From RGIG3009 sp045578625 (GTDB lineage: Bacteria > Bacillota > Clostridia > Oscillospirales > Acutalibacteraceae): a DNA stretch of 26,318 bases. A program made the position numbers and the translations under genes. The stretch is from the NCBI GenBank assembly GCA_045578625.1, contig JAZNKN010000032.1:1-26318 (forward strand), given 5' to 3'. The notes beneath the pieces were generated by a model. The model ran no database searches and was not told the DNA's origin. It worked only from the letters and a program-made list of their open reading frames with translations. Positions 19,549 to 26,318 of this stretch are shown piece by piece (positions within the stretch are counted from its first letter, which is position 1; every line of letters starts with the position of its first letter).

Positions 19549-21584
19549 GATGTCCACACCTCCTTGTTCAAATACCGTGCTGTTGCCGTTTGAGCCAGAT
19601 CCGCCTTGGCAGCGCCCTCGCGAACGGTGGCAAATACAGTATCCCCTTCATCACGCCATTCAATCAAACCGGCCTCACGCAGCAGACGGCAGGCGATCAG
19701 CACGTCCGTGCAGGTCAGCGCCGGTGTTTTCACGCGGGCGCAAAGCACCTCCAACGGACCGACATATGGCCGCTGCTTCAAGAAGCGGTAGATACGCGCC
19801 GCGCACTCCCGATCCGGAAGGCGAACCTCCTCGGACAGATCGCGGCGAATGACGGCATCAAGCTGTGAGACCGCCCCGATCATCTCCTCCTGAGGCAGAT
19901 CGGACAATCGCAGATCCCGCACAACGATGGAAACACTGGTAATACCGTGATATTCGTTACGGTCCAGAACGACCGCCAGATCCACCACTTCACCAACACG
20001 ATAAGCAAAGTCGTCCGGCGAAGTCGAAAACTTCATAGCTGTGATACGTGCATCGTCACGCGTCAAGGTCAGCCGCAGGTGCTTGCCACCACCCACCGGC
20101 TCAATACGCTCTAACGTCATGTGTGACAGCCCAAACAACGGACGTGGATTACCCGCACCGACCGGCTCCAGTGCCGTCAGCGCCAACAAAATATCCGGCG
20201 TGATCTGTCCGGGACGTAAGCGACAATCGATGTTCAATTCCGCAACCGGCATATGCGGCGCGACCTCGGCAGCATAGCGATTGATACGCTCCCGAAATTC
20301 GGGCAAGCGCGACTCCTCGATTGTCACACCGGCTGCCTGCTCGTGACCGCCATAGCCCAACAGACAATCCTCGCAGGCATGAAGTGCGTTGTAAAGGGAA
20401 AAGCCTTTCAAGCTGCGTCCGGAGCCGCGGGCAATGCCGTTTTCCACCGTCAGCACCAAGCAGGGCTTACCGAAACGCTCCAGCAACCGCGCCGCAATAA
20501 TTCCCAGCACGCCTTGATGCCACTGATGTCCCCAAACGACCACCACGCGCTGCGACGACATATCGGCATCGACCTGCAGCGACGCAAGCAATTCCTTCAA
20601 GATAGCGGCTTCCGTGACCTGACGCTCGTTATTCAAACCATGAACCTCGTTCGCCAGCGTGGAGGCTTCTTCCTCGTCCTCGCTGAGCAGCAGCGATGCC
20701 GCCTTGTACGGATCTCCCATACGGCCGGCCGCATTGATACGCGGCGCAATGGTAAACGCCACACCGGTAGCATTCATCGTCTTTTCCACACCGCCAAACT
20801 CACGCAGGCGGCGCAGACCCAAGCGGCTGTTACTGCGGTTGATAAGCTGCAGACCGCGGCGCACCAATACACGGTTATCGCCGTGCAGCGGCATCACGTC
20901 AGCTAATGTGCCGAGCGCTACCAGATCGGCATACTCCGCCAACATACGATCGGTATCGCCCTCCAACGCACAGACCAGCTGAAATGCCACACCCACGCCG
21001 GCCAGATCCTTAAACTCACCGGGGCAATCACGTCGATGCGGATCCACCACCGCCACCGCGGGCGGCAGCGTTTCCGACGGCTGGTGATGGTCTGTCACCA
21101 CCACGTCAATCCCGCAGGCATTGGCATACGCGATCTCGTCGATGGCAGAAATACCATTGTCCACCGTGATAATCAGTTGCACACCGCACTGCGCCAATTC
21201 GTCAATGCTTTCCCGATGCAGGCCGTAGCCCTCACCGTCACGTCGCGGCAAACGGTATTGCACGCGAGCGCCTTTATCCCGCAGATAGGAATACAACAGC
21301 ACGGTCGCCGTGATGCCGTCCGCGTCATAATCACCGTAGACCGCGATACTCTCACCCTCGTCGATCGCGCGCTGTACGCGGTCAGCCGCAGCATCCATAT
21401 CGATGTACGAGAACGGATCGCAGTACAACTCGTTCCCGACCAAGAAATCCATTGCTTGGGAGGCATCGGTAATGCCTCGTCCGGTCAGCAGCAGACACAA
21501 CAGCGGATCCAAACCGCACTCCGCCGAAAGCTCCCCGGCCAGATCCTTATCCAGTTGTGAGAACGTCCAGCGTTTGTAGCCCAT
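19545..21584 (-). CDS. recJ: Single-stranded-DNA-specific exonuclease RecJ
   Basis: A 679-residue 5'-3' single-strand exonuclease for recombination and mismatch repair. DHH-family motifs: AVYGDYDADGITAT (81-94), IITVDNGIS (138-146), VVTDHHQP (163-169), VVDPHR, and the GVGVAFQL stretch. The DHHA1 domain has the GYGGHEQAAGVTI motif. An OB-like domain and a C-terminal extension (about 550-679) follow, as in Firmicutes. ATG 21584 is chosen since AAGGATGG lies about 10 bases upstream; farther in-frame starts fall in or before the promoter. It opens the recJ-rel-dtd-MBL-hemZ operon. Confidence 0.95.
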   Translation of the reverse strand: MGYKRWTFSQLDKDLAGELSAECGLDPLLCLLLTGRGITDASQAMDFLVGNELYCDPFSYIDMDAAADRVQRAIDEGESIAVYGDYDADGITATVLLYSYLRDKGARVQYRLPRRDGEGYGLHRESIDELAQCGVQLIITVDNGISAIDEIAYANACGIDVVVTDHHQPSETLPPAVAVVDPHRRDCPGEFKDLAGVGVAFQLVCALEGDTDRMLAEYADLVALGTLADVMPLHGDNRVLVRRGLQLINRSNSRLGLRRLREFGGVEKTMNATGVAFTIAPRINAAGRMGDPYKAASLLLSEDEEEASTLANEVHGLNNERQVTEAAILKELLASLQVDADMSSQRVVVVWGHQWHQGVLGIIAARLLERFGKPCLVLTVENGIARGSGRSLKGFSLYNALHACEDCLLGYGGHEQAAGVTIEESRLPEFRERINRYAAEVAPHMPVAELNIDCRLRPGQITPDILLALTALEPVGAGNPRPLFGLSHMTLERIEPVGGGKHLRLTLTRDDARITAMKFSTSPDDFAYRVGEVVDLAVVLDRNEYHGITSVSIVVRDLRLSDLPQEEMIGAVSQLDAVIRRDLSEEVRLPDRECAARIYRFLKQRPYVGPLEVLCARVKTPALTCTDVLIACRLLREAGLIEWRDEGDTVFATVREGAAKADLAQTATARYLNKEVWTS

Positions 21585-21618
21585 CGTGATATCCATCCTT
21601 AAAAAAACTTTACAGTAT

Positions 21619-21647
21619 ATAATAGCATTTTTGCGACGGGTATTCAA
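21619..21647 (-). promoter_or_regulatory. Sigma-A promoter of the recJ-rel operon
   Basis: On the minus strand TTGAAT (21642-21647), 17-base spacer, TATTAT (21619-21624). The start near 21611 leaves a 27-base leader before the recJ ATG. Confidence 0.78.
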
Positions 21648-21704
21648 CAGATTTCTTTTACTTTTCTTCGGCGCTCGCCATATTTTTTCAAAAATTTCTA
21701 TATC

Positions 21705-21733
21705 TTGACATTTTTTTACAAGTATGGTATCGT
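21705..21733 (+). promoter_or_regulatory. Probable sigma-A promoter of the AbrB-type regulator
   Basis: A perfect TTGACA (21705-21710), 17-base spacer of mostly T, then TATCGT (21728-21733). The -10 is imperfect, which may mean that activity depends on a regulator. The transcript would start near 21740, shortly before AGGAGG at 21750-21755. Confidence 0.65.
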
Positions 21734-21762
21734 AACAGTATCACGCGCAGGAGGAAACCGCT

Positions 21763-22005
21763 ATGAAATCTACCGGTATCGTACGCAAATTGGACGACCT
21801 CGGACGCATCGTTCTCCCCATCGAATTACGTCGCACGTTGGATATTGCCGACAAAGCTCCGTTGGAGATCTTTGTGGACGGCGATTCCATCGTTTTGCAC
21901 AAATACGCCCCTTCTTGTGTTTTCTGCGGCAGTAAGCATACCACCGTGGAATACATGGAGCGCAGCATTTGCGCCGACTGTCTGAACAAGCTCAAGGATA
22001 ACTGA
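21763..22005 (+). CDS. AbrB/SpoVT-type transition-state regulator with zinc-finger tail
   Basis: An 80-residue protein. Residues 1-48 are the swapped-hairpin DNA-binding domain of AbrB (MKSTGIVRKLDDLGRIVLP, then IELRRTLDI and LEIFVDGDSIVLHKY). Residues 50-80 add a four-cysteine knuckle, CVFCGS...CADCLNKL (C52, C55, C70, C73). In Bacillus, AbrB represses stationary-phase and sporulation genes. The cysteine tail is seen in clostridial relatives and probably binds zinc or mediates multimerisation. ATG with GGAGG 7 bases upstream. It stands alone with its own promoter and terminator, directly before the spore-like operon, though control of that operon is only a guess. Confidence 0.92.
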   Translation: MKSTGIVRKLDDLGRIVLPIELRRTLDIADKAPLEIFVDGDSIVLHKYAPSCVFCGSKHTTVEYMERSICADCLNKLKDN

Positions 22006-22016
22006 TCCGCACGCAA

Positions 22017-22057
22017 AGCGCCGTTCTGTCGAACATCGACAGGACGGCGCTTTTTTT
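22017..22057 (+). terminator. Terminator of the AbrB-type regulator gene
   Basis: AGCGCCGTTCTGTCG (22017-22031) pairs with CGACAGGACGGCGCT (22037-22051), one G-U, then a run of seven T. A strong intrinsic terminator that isolates the regulator from the downstream operon. Confidence 0.95.
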
Positions 22058-22079
22058 GCGTTCATGCCGCTTGTTTTTC

Positions 22080-22101
22080 TGTCATATACATGAGTATGAC
22101 A
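22080..22101. promoter_or_regulatory. Inverted repeat upstream of the spore/envelope operon
   Basis: TGTCATA (22080-22086), 8 bases, TATGACA (22095-22101) is a perfect dyad in the 66-base gap between the terminator and the first ATG. It overlaps the only weak sigma-A-like promoter I can see (TTGTTT at 22071, 18 bases, TATGAC at 22095). It also includes CATATACAT, which resembles the -10 of sporulation sigma factors but has no matching -35. It could be an operator. Confidence 0.4.
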
Positions 22102-22123
22102 CGAGGAAAGGTGTGATACCGCG

Positions 22124-22648
22124 ATGGACAGACAAAGCGATTTTAAGACCATGATGGAACGGTACGAGCAAGAGCTGATGCAATTGCGCAGACAAGCGAC
22201 TCCGGTAACGACCCCTTCGGAAGCGCAAGCGGAAAACCCGCCCGCCGAGGAAGCCGCCGCAGAGGAATTTACCACGACCCTGCAGGTACGTGTTACGGCG
22301 GCGAATGAGGCGGTCCCGATCCCAAACGCGTTGGTATCGGTCAGCCGCAACACCCCAGAAGGACCGCGGCTCCAGCAGGTGCTGCTGACAGATATCAGCG
22401 GACTGACCGAGCCGATCACCCTGCCGGCTACCGATCCGTCGCTGACACTGCAGCCGGAGGAGAATATTCCGCTGGTGACATACGAGATTCAGATCGCCGC
22501 GCCCGGGTACTTCCGTGTGCTGAACAGCGACGTACCGCTGTTCAGCGGCGTTCCGACGGTGCAGCCGGTCGCAATGATCCCGTTGCCGGAATTTGAGGAA
22601 CCGAACGTGACCGAATTACAGTTCCGCGTACCGCGGAACGACCTGTAA
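22124..22648 (+). CDS. SleC-pro-region-like beta-sandwich protein
   Basis: A 174-residue protein. An N-terminal helix (about 1-26, charged and coiled-coil-like), a Pro/Glu/Ala-rich linker (26-50) and a carboxypeptidase-regulatory-like beta-sandwich (about 50-160: TTTLQVRVTAANEAVPIPNALVSV, VTYEIQIAAPGYFRVLNSDVPLF) make up the chain. No signal peptide. A similar module opens the pro-region of clostridial spore cortex-lytic enzyme SleC, directly before the domain that here begins the next gene, so these two genes look like one SleC-type pro-region split in two. That comparison is from memory of the family. It starts the operon; ATG with AAAGGTG about 10 bases upstream. Confidence 0.6.
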   Translation: MDRQSDFKTMMERYEQELMQLRRQATPVTTPSEAQAENPPAEEAAAEEFTTTLQVRVTAANEAVPIPNALVSVSRNTPEGPRLQQVLLTDISGLTEPITLPATDPSLTLQPEENIPLVTYEIQIAAPGYFRVLNSDVPLFSGVPTVQPVAMIPLPEFEEPNVTELQFRVPRNDL

Positions 22649-22661
22649 AGGAGGAGCATAT

Positions 22662-24065
22662 ATGCCGGATCTGCCGTTTATTCCGGAGACCATCACGGTA
22701 CATCTGGGCGCACCCGATGCACCGGCGCAAAACGTGACCGTTCCCTTTCCCGAATATATCAAAAACGTCGCCTCAAGCGAGATCTACCCCACCTGGCCGG
22801 TCAGTGCCTTGCGCGCCAACATTCTGGCGCAGATCTCGTTTGCGCTCAACCGCATTTACACCGAATGGTATCCCAGCCGCGGTTATAATTTCGACATCAC
22901 CAACAACACGCAGTTTGATCAATCCTTTGTCCAGAACCGTGATATTTTCGACAATATCAGCCAACTTGTGGATGAGATCTTCAACGACTACGTGCGCCGT
23001 GAGGGAAACGTCGAGCCGTATTTTACACAGTACTGCAACGGAACGACCAGCACCTGCGACGGTCTCTCCCAATGGGGTACTGTCCCACTCGCGGAGCAAG
23101 GGCTCAATTCGATAGAGATCCTGCGCGAATTTTACGGTGACGACATCGAGATCGTAACCGACGCACCGGTGATGAACAATCAACCCTCCTACCCCGGCAC
23201 ACCGCTTCGTCTGGGCGATATCAGCAACGACGTGTTGACCAAACAGATACAGCTAAACCGCATTTCGCGCAACTATCCCGCCATTCCGAAGATCGAAACG
23301 GTGGATGGTATCTTCGGGACCGGTACCGAGGCCGCGGTACGCGCGTTTCAGCGCATCTTTGGCTTGACTGAGGACGGGATCATTGGGAAAGAAACGTGGT
23401 ATCGCATCGCATTTTTATACACCGGCGTCAAGCGGTTGGCTGAGTTGGATTCCGAAGGGATCGCGCTGGAGGAGGTACGCAAACAGTTTTCCGAGGTCAT
23501 ACGACCGGGCGATACCGGCGATGAGGTGCGGGTCGTTCAGTATTTCTTGGCGGTGATCGGCAATTTCTACGATACCGTGCCGCCCATCCCGGTGACCGGC
23601 GTGTTTGACGAGGTGACGGAGAACGCTGTGCGCGCCTTTCAGCGCACGGTCGGTCTGACCGAGGACGGCATCGTCGGTCAACAGACTTGGGAGGAGTTGT
23701 ACCGCGCCTACCGCGGTATTATTGACACTTTAGTGCTGCCGGAAAACCGCGTCGCCCCCTACCCCGGCGATCCGCTGACACTGGGCTCGACCGGTCAGTA
23801 CGTCACCTTTTTACAGGAGTATCTGTCGGTGATCGCCGGTACATATCCATCCATTCCGTCGGTCACGGTCAACGGCACCTTTGACGAACAGACCGAGGAG
23901 GCTGTCATCGCCTTTCAGCGGGAGTTTGGATTGTCTCCCAACGGTCTGGTGGGAGCAACGACCTGGAACCGTATCGCCAGCCTTTACGAGGATCTGACGG
24001 TCGGTATGGAAAAGCAGACCGGCCAAAATCCGGGATACACATTAGAGCAGGAGGTACAGTCATGA
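22662..24065 (+). CDS. SpoIID-like domain protein with three peptidoglycan-binding repeats (SleC-pro-like)
   Basis: A 467-residue protein without a signal peptide. Residues about 25-165 resemble a SpoIID/LytB domain. VASSEIYPTWPVSALRANI (37-54) keeps a glutamate (E40) at the place of the SpoIID catalytic residue. A CDGLSQWG-type motif (132-139) with C125 and C132 takes the place of the SpoIID GHGVGMSQYG region. Three PG_binding_1 repeats follow at about 176-252, 278-350 and 366-442, each with a VDGIFG/VTGVFD/VNGTFD ... AVRAFQR ... GLTEDGIVG ... TW pattern. It lacks the C-terminal lytic domain of SleC. Probably acts on or binds spore cortex peptidoglycan. ATG with AAGGAGG 8 bases upstream; overlaps the next gene by ATGA. 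Confidence 0.8.
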   Translation: MPDLPFIPETITVHLGAPDAPAQNVTVPFPEYIKNVASSEIYPTWPVSALRANILAQISFALNRIYTEWYPSRGYNFDITNNTQFDQSFVQNRDIFDNISQLVDEIFNDYVRREGNVEPYFTQYCNGTTSTCDGLSQWGTVPLAEQGLNSIEILREFYGDDIEIVTDAPVMNNQPSYPGTPLRLGDISNDVLTKQIQLNRISRNYPAIPKIETVDGIFGTGTEAAVRAFQRIFGLTEDGIIGKETWYRIAFLYTGVKRLAELDSEGIALEEVRKQFSEVIRPGDTGDEVRVVQYFLAVIGNFYDTVPPIPVTGVFDEVTENAVRAFQRTVGLTEDGIVGQQTWEELYRAYRGIIDTLVLPENRVAPYPGDPLTLGSTGQYVTFLQEYLSVIAGTYPSIPSVTVNGTFDEQTEEAVIAFQREFGLSPNGLVGATTWNRIASLYEDLTVGMEKQTGQNPGYTLEQEVQS

Positions 24066-24571
24066 CCTACACCGAGTGGCAGCGACGCGATCACGTGCGC
24101 GAGTTGCAGGAATACTTACGAACCCTCGCCTTGGTGGATAACAACCACCGTGAGCTAGCGGTGGATGGAATCTACGGCGAAGAGACCACCGAGGCGGTCC
24201 GTGCCTTTCAGTTAGCCAACGGTCTGCCGGTGACCGGCAAAGTGGACAGCGATACCTGGGAACGACTGGTGGAAGACTATCTGGATGCGCTGACGCTGCT
24301 TTCCGAAGCGACGGCACTCCAAGCGCTCCCCTCGCCGCAGCACGTGATCCGTCCCGGCGATCGCGGCAATTTGGTATACATTCTGCAGGCGATGCTGAAC
24401 ACGCTGACCGAAACGCTGGAGGAGCTGTCGGAGATCGCTGTCAGCGGCGAATACGATGGTGCTACCGAGCAGCGTGTGAAGGAGCTTCAAAAGCTGGGCG
24501 GCTTTCCGGAGACCGGCGAGGTCGATCGGTATTTCTGGGATCACCTTGCCGCTTGGTATAACAGCCTGTAA
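24062..24571 (+). CDS. Peptidoglycan-binding protein with two PG_binding_1 repeats
   Basis: A 169-residue protein without a signal peptide or catalytic domain. Repeat one (about 8-78) has VDGIYGEETTEAVRAFQLANGLPVTGKVDSDTW split over 33 residues. Repeat two (about 96-166) is degenerate: RPGDRGNLVYILQAML, VSGEYDGATEQRVKELQK and TGEVDRYFW. The start overlaps the previous stop (ATGA), so it is made together with the SpoIID-like protein, and it looks like a detached tail of that repeat array. Likely role: binding peptidoglycan, probably in the spore, alongside its neighbour. Confidence 0.85.
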   Translation: MTYTEWQRRDHVRELQEYLRTLALVDNNHRELAVDGIYGEETTEAVRAFQLANGLPVTGKVDSDTWERLVEDYLDALTLLSEATALQALPSPQHVIRPGDRGNLVYILQAMLNTLTETLEELSEIAVSGEYDGATEQRVKELQKLGGFPETGEVDRYFWDHLAAWYNSL

Positions 24572-24588
24572 TCCGGAGGTGTAACGCA

Positions 24589-26127
24589 GTGCGACGCCAT
24601 TCTGTCTTTTTGAAAAACGCGGCGATCCTGACGGTGACCTCGCTCATTTTGCGCACGATCGGCATCTTTTTCCGAATCTATATGTCCAACAAGATCGGTG
24701 CGGAGGGCATGGGATTATATCAGCTGGTCGTATCCATCTACGTATTGGGGGCTACCTTTGCCACCTCAGGGATCTCGACCGCGGTAACACGGCTGGTGGC
24801 GGACGAATTGGTGCGCGGAACGGCAGACTCGGTGCGACGCATCCTGCGGCGATCCATCCTGCTGAGCATCATCATCGGATTGGCATCCACGGCAATCATC
24901 TACGCCGGTGCGGAGATCATCAGCGTGTACTGGATCAAGGATGTGCGCGCCACACCGGCGCTGCGGGTGATGTCGTTCAGTCTCCCCTCAATGGGCGTTT
25001 CTTCCTGCTTGCGTGGCTATTTCATCGCCCGCCGTCGGGTGGCGGTATCCTCCCGCGCACAACTGTTGGAGCAGGCGGTACGCATCGGGGTCGTGGTGTT
25101 TCTGTTGGATCGCTTCGCCGTTTTCGGGATCGGCGTTTCCTGCATGGCGGTAATGCTCGGTGACACGGTGGCGGAATGGATCGCTTGCGGCTGTATCGCT
25201 TGGGGGTATTATCGAGATCGATGCCATCTTTCCGGAGAACTGCCGCAGCGTCAAGGGTCGCCCCTTACCTCGGTGGTGCGCCGTGTGCTGGCTATCGCGG
25301 CGCCAATCACCGCCGGACGGTATCTCAACTCGATCCTGCGCACCATTGAGAACATTCTGGTACCGAACAGCATTGCCAAATACAGCGGCTCGCAGGAACG
25401 CGGACTTTCGGAGTTCGGTGCGTTGAAAGGTATGGCACTGCCGCTTATTTTCTTTCCCGCCTCGTTCCTATCCGCTATGGCTACGCTGCTCATTCCGGAG
25501 ATCTCGGCCGCCAACGCGCTGCAGCACAAGGATCGCATCAACAGCGCGGTGGAAAAGGCACTGCGCATCACGCTGCTGAGTTCCATCTTGATCGGTGCGG
25601 TATTCACCGCATTCTCGCGGGAACTGGGTCTGTTGCTGTATAACAGCGCCGAGGTAGGATTGTATCTGCGCGTGCTGGCACCGCTGACACCGATCATGTA
25701 TACCGAAAGCATTGTGGACGGTATGCTGAAGGGATTAAATCAGCAAAACAGTTCGCTGAAATACAGCGTGGCGGATTCCTCGATCCGCATCGTGCTGATC
25801 CTGCTGTTGGTGCCGTACCGCGGTATGGGGGCTTTCCTGTTTATTATGGTCATCAGCAACGTACTGACCTCGTTTTTGAATACGCACCGTCTGCTAAAAG
25901 TAACCGGCATGTCGATACCATGGAATCGGTGGATCCTCCGTCCGTTCCTTGGTGCCTGCATCGCATCGGCGATCGCGCTGACCGTTACGAATCTGCCGTT
26001 TATCTCATCCGTTTCGGGTATATGGCTGACGGTTTTGGGCATCCTGTGTCTGTGCGGTGCTTACGTCGCACTGATGGTGCTGCTGGGCTGTATCACGCGT
26101 TCCGACGTCCGTCGTGCCGCCGGTTAA
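24589..26127 (+). CDS. SpoVB-like polysaccharide/lipid flippase (MOP superfamily)
   Basis: A 512-residue polytopic membrane protein with about 12-14 hydrophobic helices across the whole length. The N-terminal FLKNAAILTVTSLILRTIGIFFRIYMSNKIGAEGMGLYQL is typical of stage V sporulation protein B and related lipid-II or polysaccharide flippases. APITAGRYLNSILRTIENILVP and FPASFLSAMATLLIPEIS are also characteristic. B. subtilis SpoVB is needed for spore cortex synthesis. The start is GTG with GGAGGT 9 bases upstream, 17 bases after the previous gene. Its place after cortex-type proteins supports the spore reading. MurJ-like or exopolysaccharide flippase roles are the alternatives. Confidence 0.88.
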   Translation: MRRHSVFLKNAAILTVTSLILRTIGIFFRIYMSNKIGAEGMGLYQLVVSIYVLGATFATSGISTAVTRLVADELVRGTADSVRRILRRSILLSIIIGLASTAIIYAGAEIISVYWIKDVRATPALRVMSFSLPSMGVSSCLRGYFIARRRVAVSSRAQLLEQAVRIGVVVFLLDRFAVFGIGVSCMAVMLGDTVAEWIACGCIAWGYYRDRCHLSGELPQRQGSPLTSVVRRVLAIAAPITAGRYLNSILRTIENILVPNSIAKYSGSQERGLSEFGALKGMALPLIFFPASFLSAMATLLIPEISAANALQHKDRINSAVEKALRITLLSSILIGAVFTAFSRELGLLLYNSAEVGLYLRVLAPLTPIMYTESIVDGMLKGLNQQNSSLKYSVADSSIRIVLILLLVPYRGMGAFLFIMVISNVLTSFLNTHRLLKVTGMSIPWNRWILRPFLGACIASAIALTVTNLPFISSVSGIWLTVLGILCLCGAYVALMVLLGCITRSDVRRAAG

Positions 26128-26168
26128 AGAGGTTATAAAAAAAGAAAGAAAAATTTTGAAATTTACCC

Positions 26169-26197
26169 TTGACAACTGCCGGATGATAGTGTATTAT
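26169..26197 (+). promoter_or_regulatory. Sigma-A promoter of the tRNA-Lys/tRNA-Glu operon
   Basis: A perfect TTGACA (26169-26174), 17-base spacer, TATTAT (26192-26197). The transcript would start near 26204, about 12 bases before the tRNA-Lys 5' end. No terminator is visible between the flippase gene and this promoter. Confidence 0.9.
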
Positions 26198-26215
26198 AGT
26201 CAAGCAGTTTGACAC

Positions 26216-26291
26216 GCACCATTAGCTCAGTTGGTAGAGCACCTGACTCTTAATCAGGGTGTCCAGGGTTCGAGTCCCTGATGGTGTACCA
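26216..26291 (+). tRNA. tRNA-Lys (CTT)
   Basis: A complete 76-base cloverleaf. The acceptor GCACCAT pairs with ATGGTGT (one G-U), the D-arm is GCTC...GAGC, the anticodon arm CCTGA/TCAGG has loop CTCTTAA with anticodon CTT (lysine), and the T-arm has GGTTCGAGTCC. CCA is encoded at 26289-26291. Confidence 0.96.
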
Positions 26292-26294
26292 TCC

Positions 26295-26318
26295 GGCCCG
26301 TTGGTCAAGTGGCCTAAG
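26295..26318 (+). tRNA. tRNA-Glu, partial, cut by window end
   Basis: GGCCCGTTGGTCAAGTGGCC at the end of the window is the 5' acceptor strand and D-arm characteristic of Firmicutes tRNA-Glu. The anticodon lies beyond the edge, so the identity rests on the D-arm sequence only. It begins 3 bases after the tRNA-Lys CCA. Confidence 0.7.

Noticed and set aside
22080..22124. Sigma-G or sigma-K promoter for the spore/envelope operon
   Set aside because: CATATACAT resembles a sporulation -10, but no acceptable -35 is found at 14-18 bases upstream for sigma-E, sigma-G or sigma-K.
23164..24065. The peptidoglycan-binding repeats as DNA-level tandem repeats
   Set aside because: The similarity is at protein level only; the nucleotide sequences have diverged well beyond recent duplication.

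Overview
The window is a compact, roughly 55% G+C stretch of a Firmicutes chromosome, most likely a spore-forming clostridium of the Oscillospirales/Ruminococcaceae kind. That placement is inferred from gene order, strong AAGGAGG-type ribosome binding sites, a CIRCE element, a Gram-positive LexA box and several sporulation genes (yabP, yabQ, a SpoVB-like flippase, a SpoIID-like domain protein). I see no insertion sequence, prophage, CRISPR array or rRNA. Genes are tightly packed, many overlap by 1-11 bases, and most lie on the minus strand between 5.5 and 21.6 kb.

Layout. 1-121: a minus-strand tRNA-Asp/tRNA-Thr pair (Thr cut by the edge) with its own promoter. 225-2592: SOS-controlled DNA polymerase IV (dinB) diverging from an aldose 1-epimerase (galM). 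2638-4197: a DUF21/CBS (CorC/HlyC, MpfA-type) membrane protein preceded by a ~185-nt leader RNA that carries a strong internal terminator and a competing pairing. 4281-5446: two half-size chromate-transporter-family proteins, overlapping by ATGA. 5543-7547: groES-groEL under a perfect CIRCE/HrcA operator. 7577-9670: a THUMP RNA methyltransferase and a diacylglycerol-kinase-family lipid kinase. 9757-11982: the conserved hup-rlbP(yabO)-yabP-yabQ-divIC-yabR block, with a good sigma-E-type promoter before yabP. 12183-14669: a zinc-ribbon protein, purine nucleoside phosphorylase and an MtaD-type deaminase as a translationally coupled salvage operon. 14799-21584: recJ-rel-dtd-MBL hydrolase-hemZ, one operon with 4-base overlaps. 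21763-22005: an AbrB-type regulator with an added zinc-finger tail. 22124-26127: a four-gene plus-strand operon of spore/cell-envelope character (SleC-pro-like domain, SpoIID-like plus peptidoglycan-binding repeats, a second peptidoglycan-binding protein, a SpoVB-like flippase). 26169-26318: promoter, tRNA-Lys and the start of a tRNA-Glu.

The strongest candidate for something undescribed is the leader at about 3976-4161 (minus strand) ahead of the DUF21/CBS gene. Its 5' end (CACAGCCCG) is exactly complementary to the 3' arm of an 18-bp intrinsic terminator. Between them lies a domain that can close on itself (ATTCCA/TGGAAT) and that also contains a 17-codon ORF ending two bases before the terminator stem. 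This is the architecture of a transcription-attenuating riboswitch or leader peptide, and I do not recognise it as a known class. The second is a split, SleC-like spore protein set without the usual SleC catalytic end. All structure and family calls here were made by eye.
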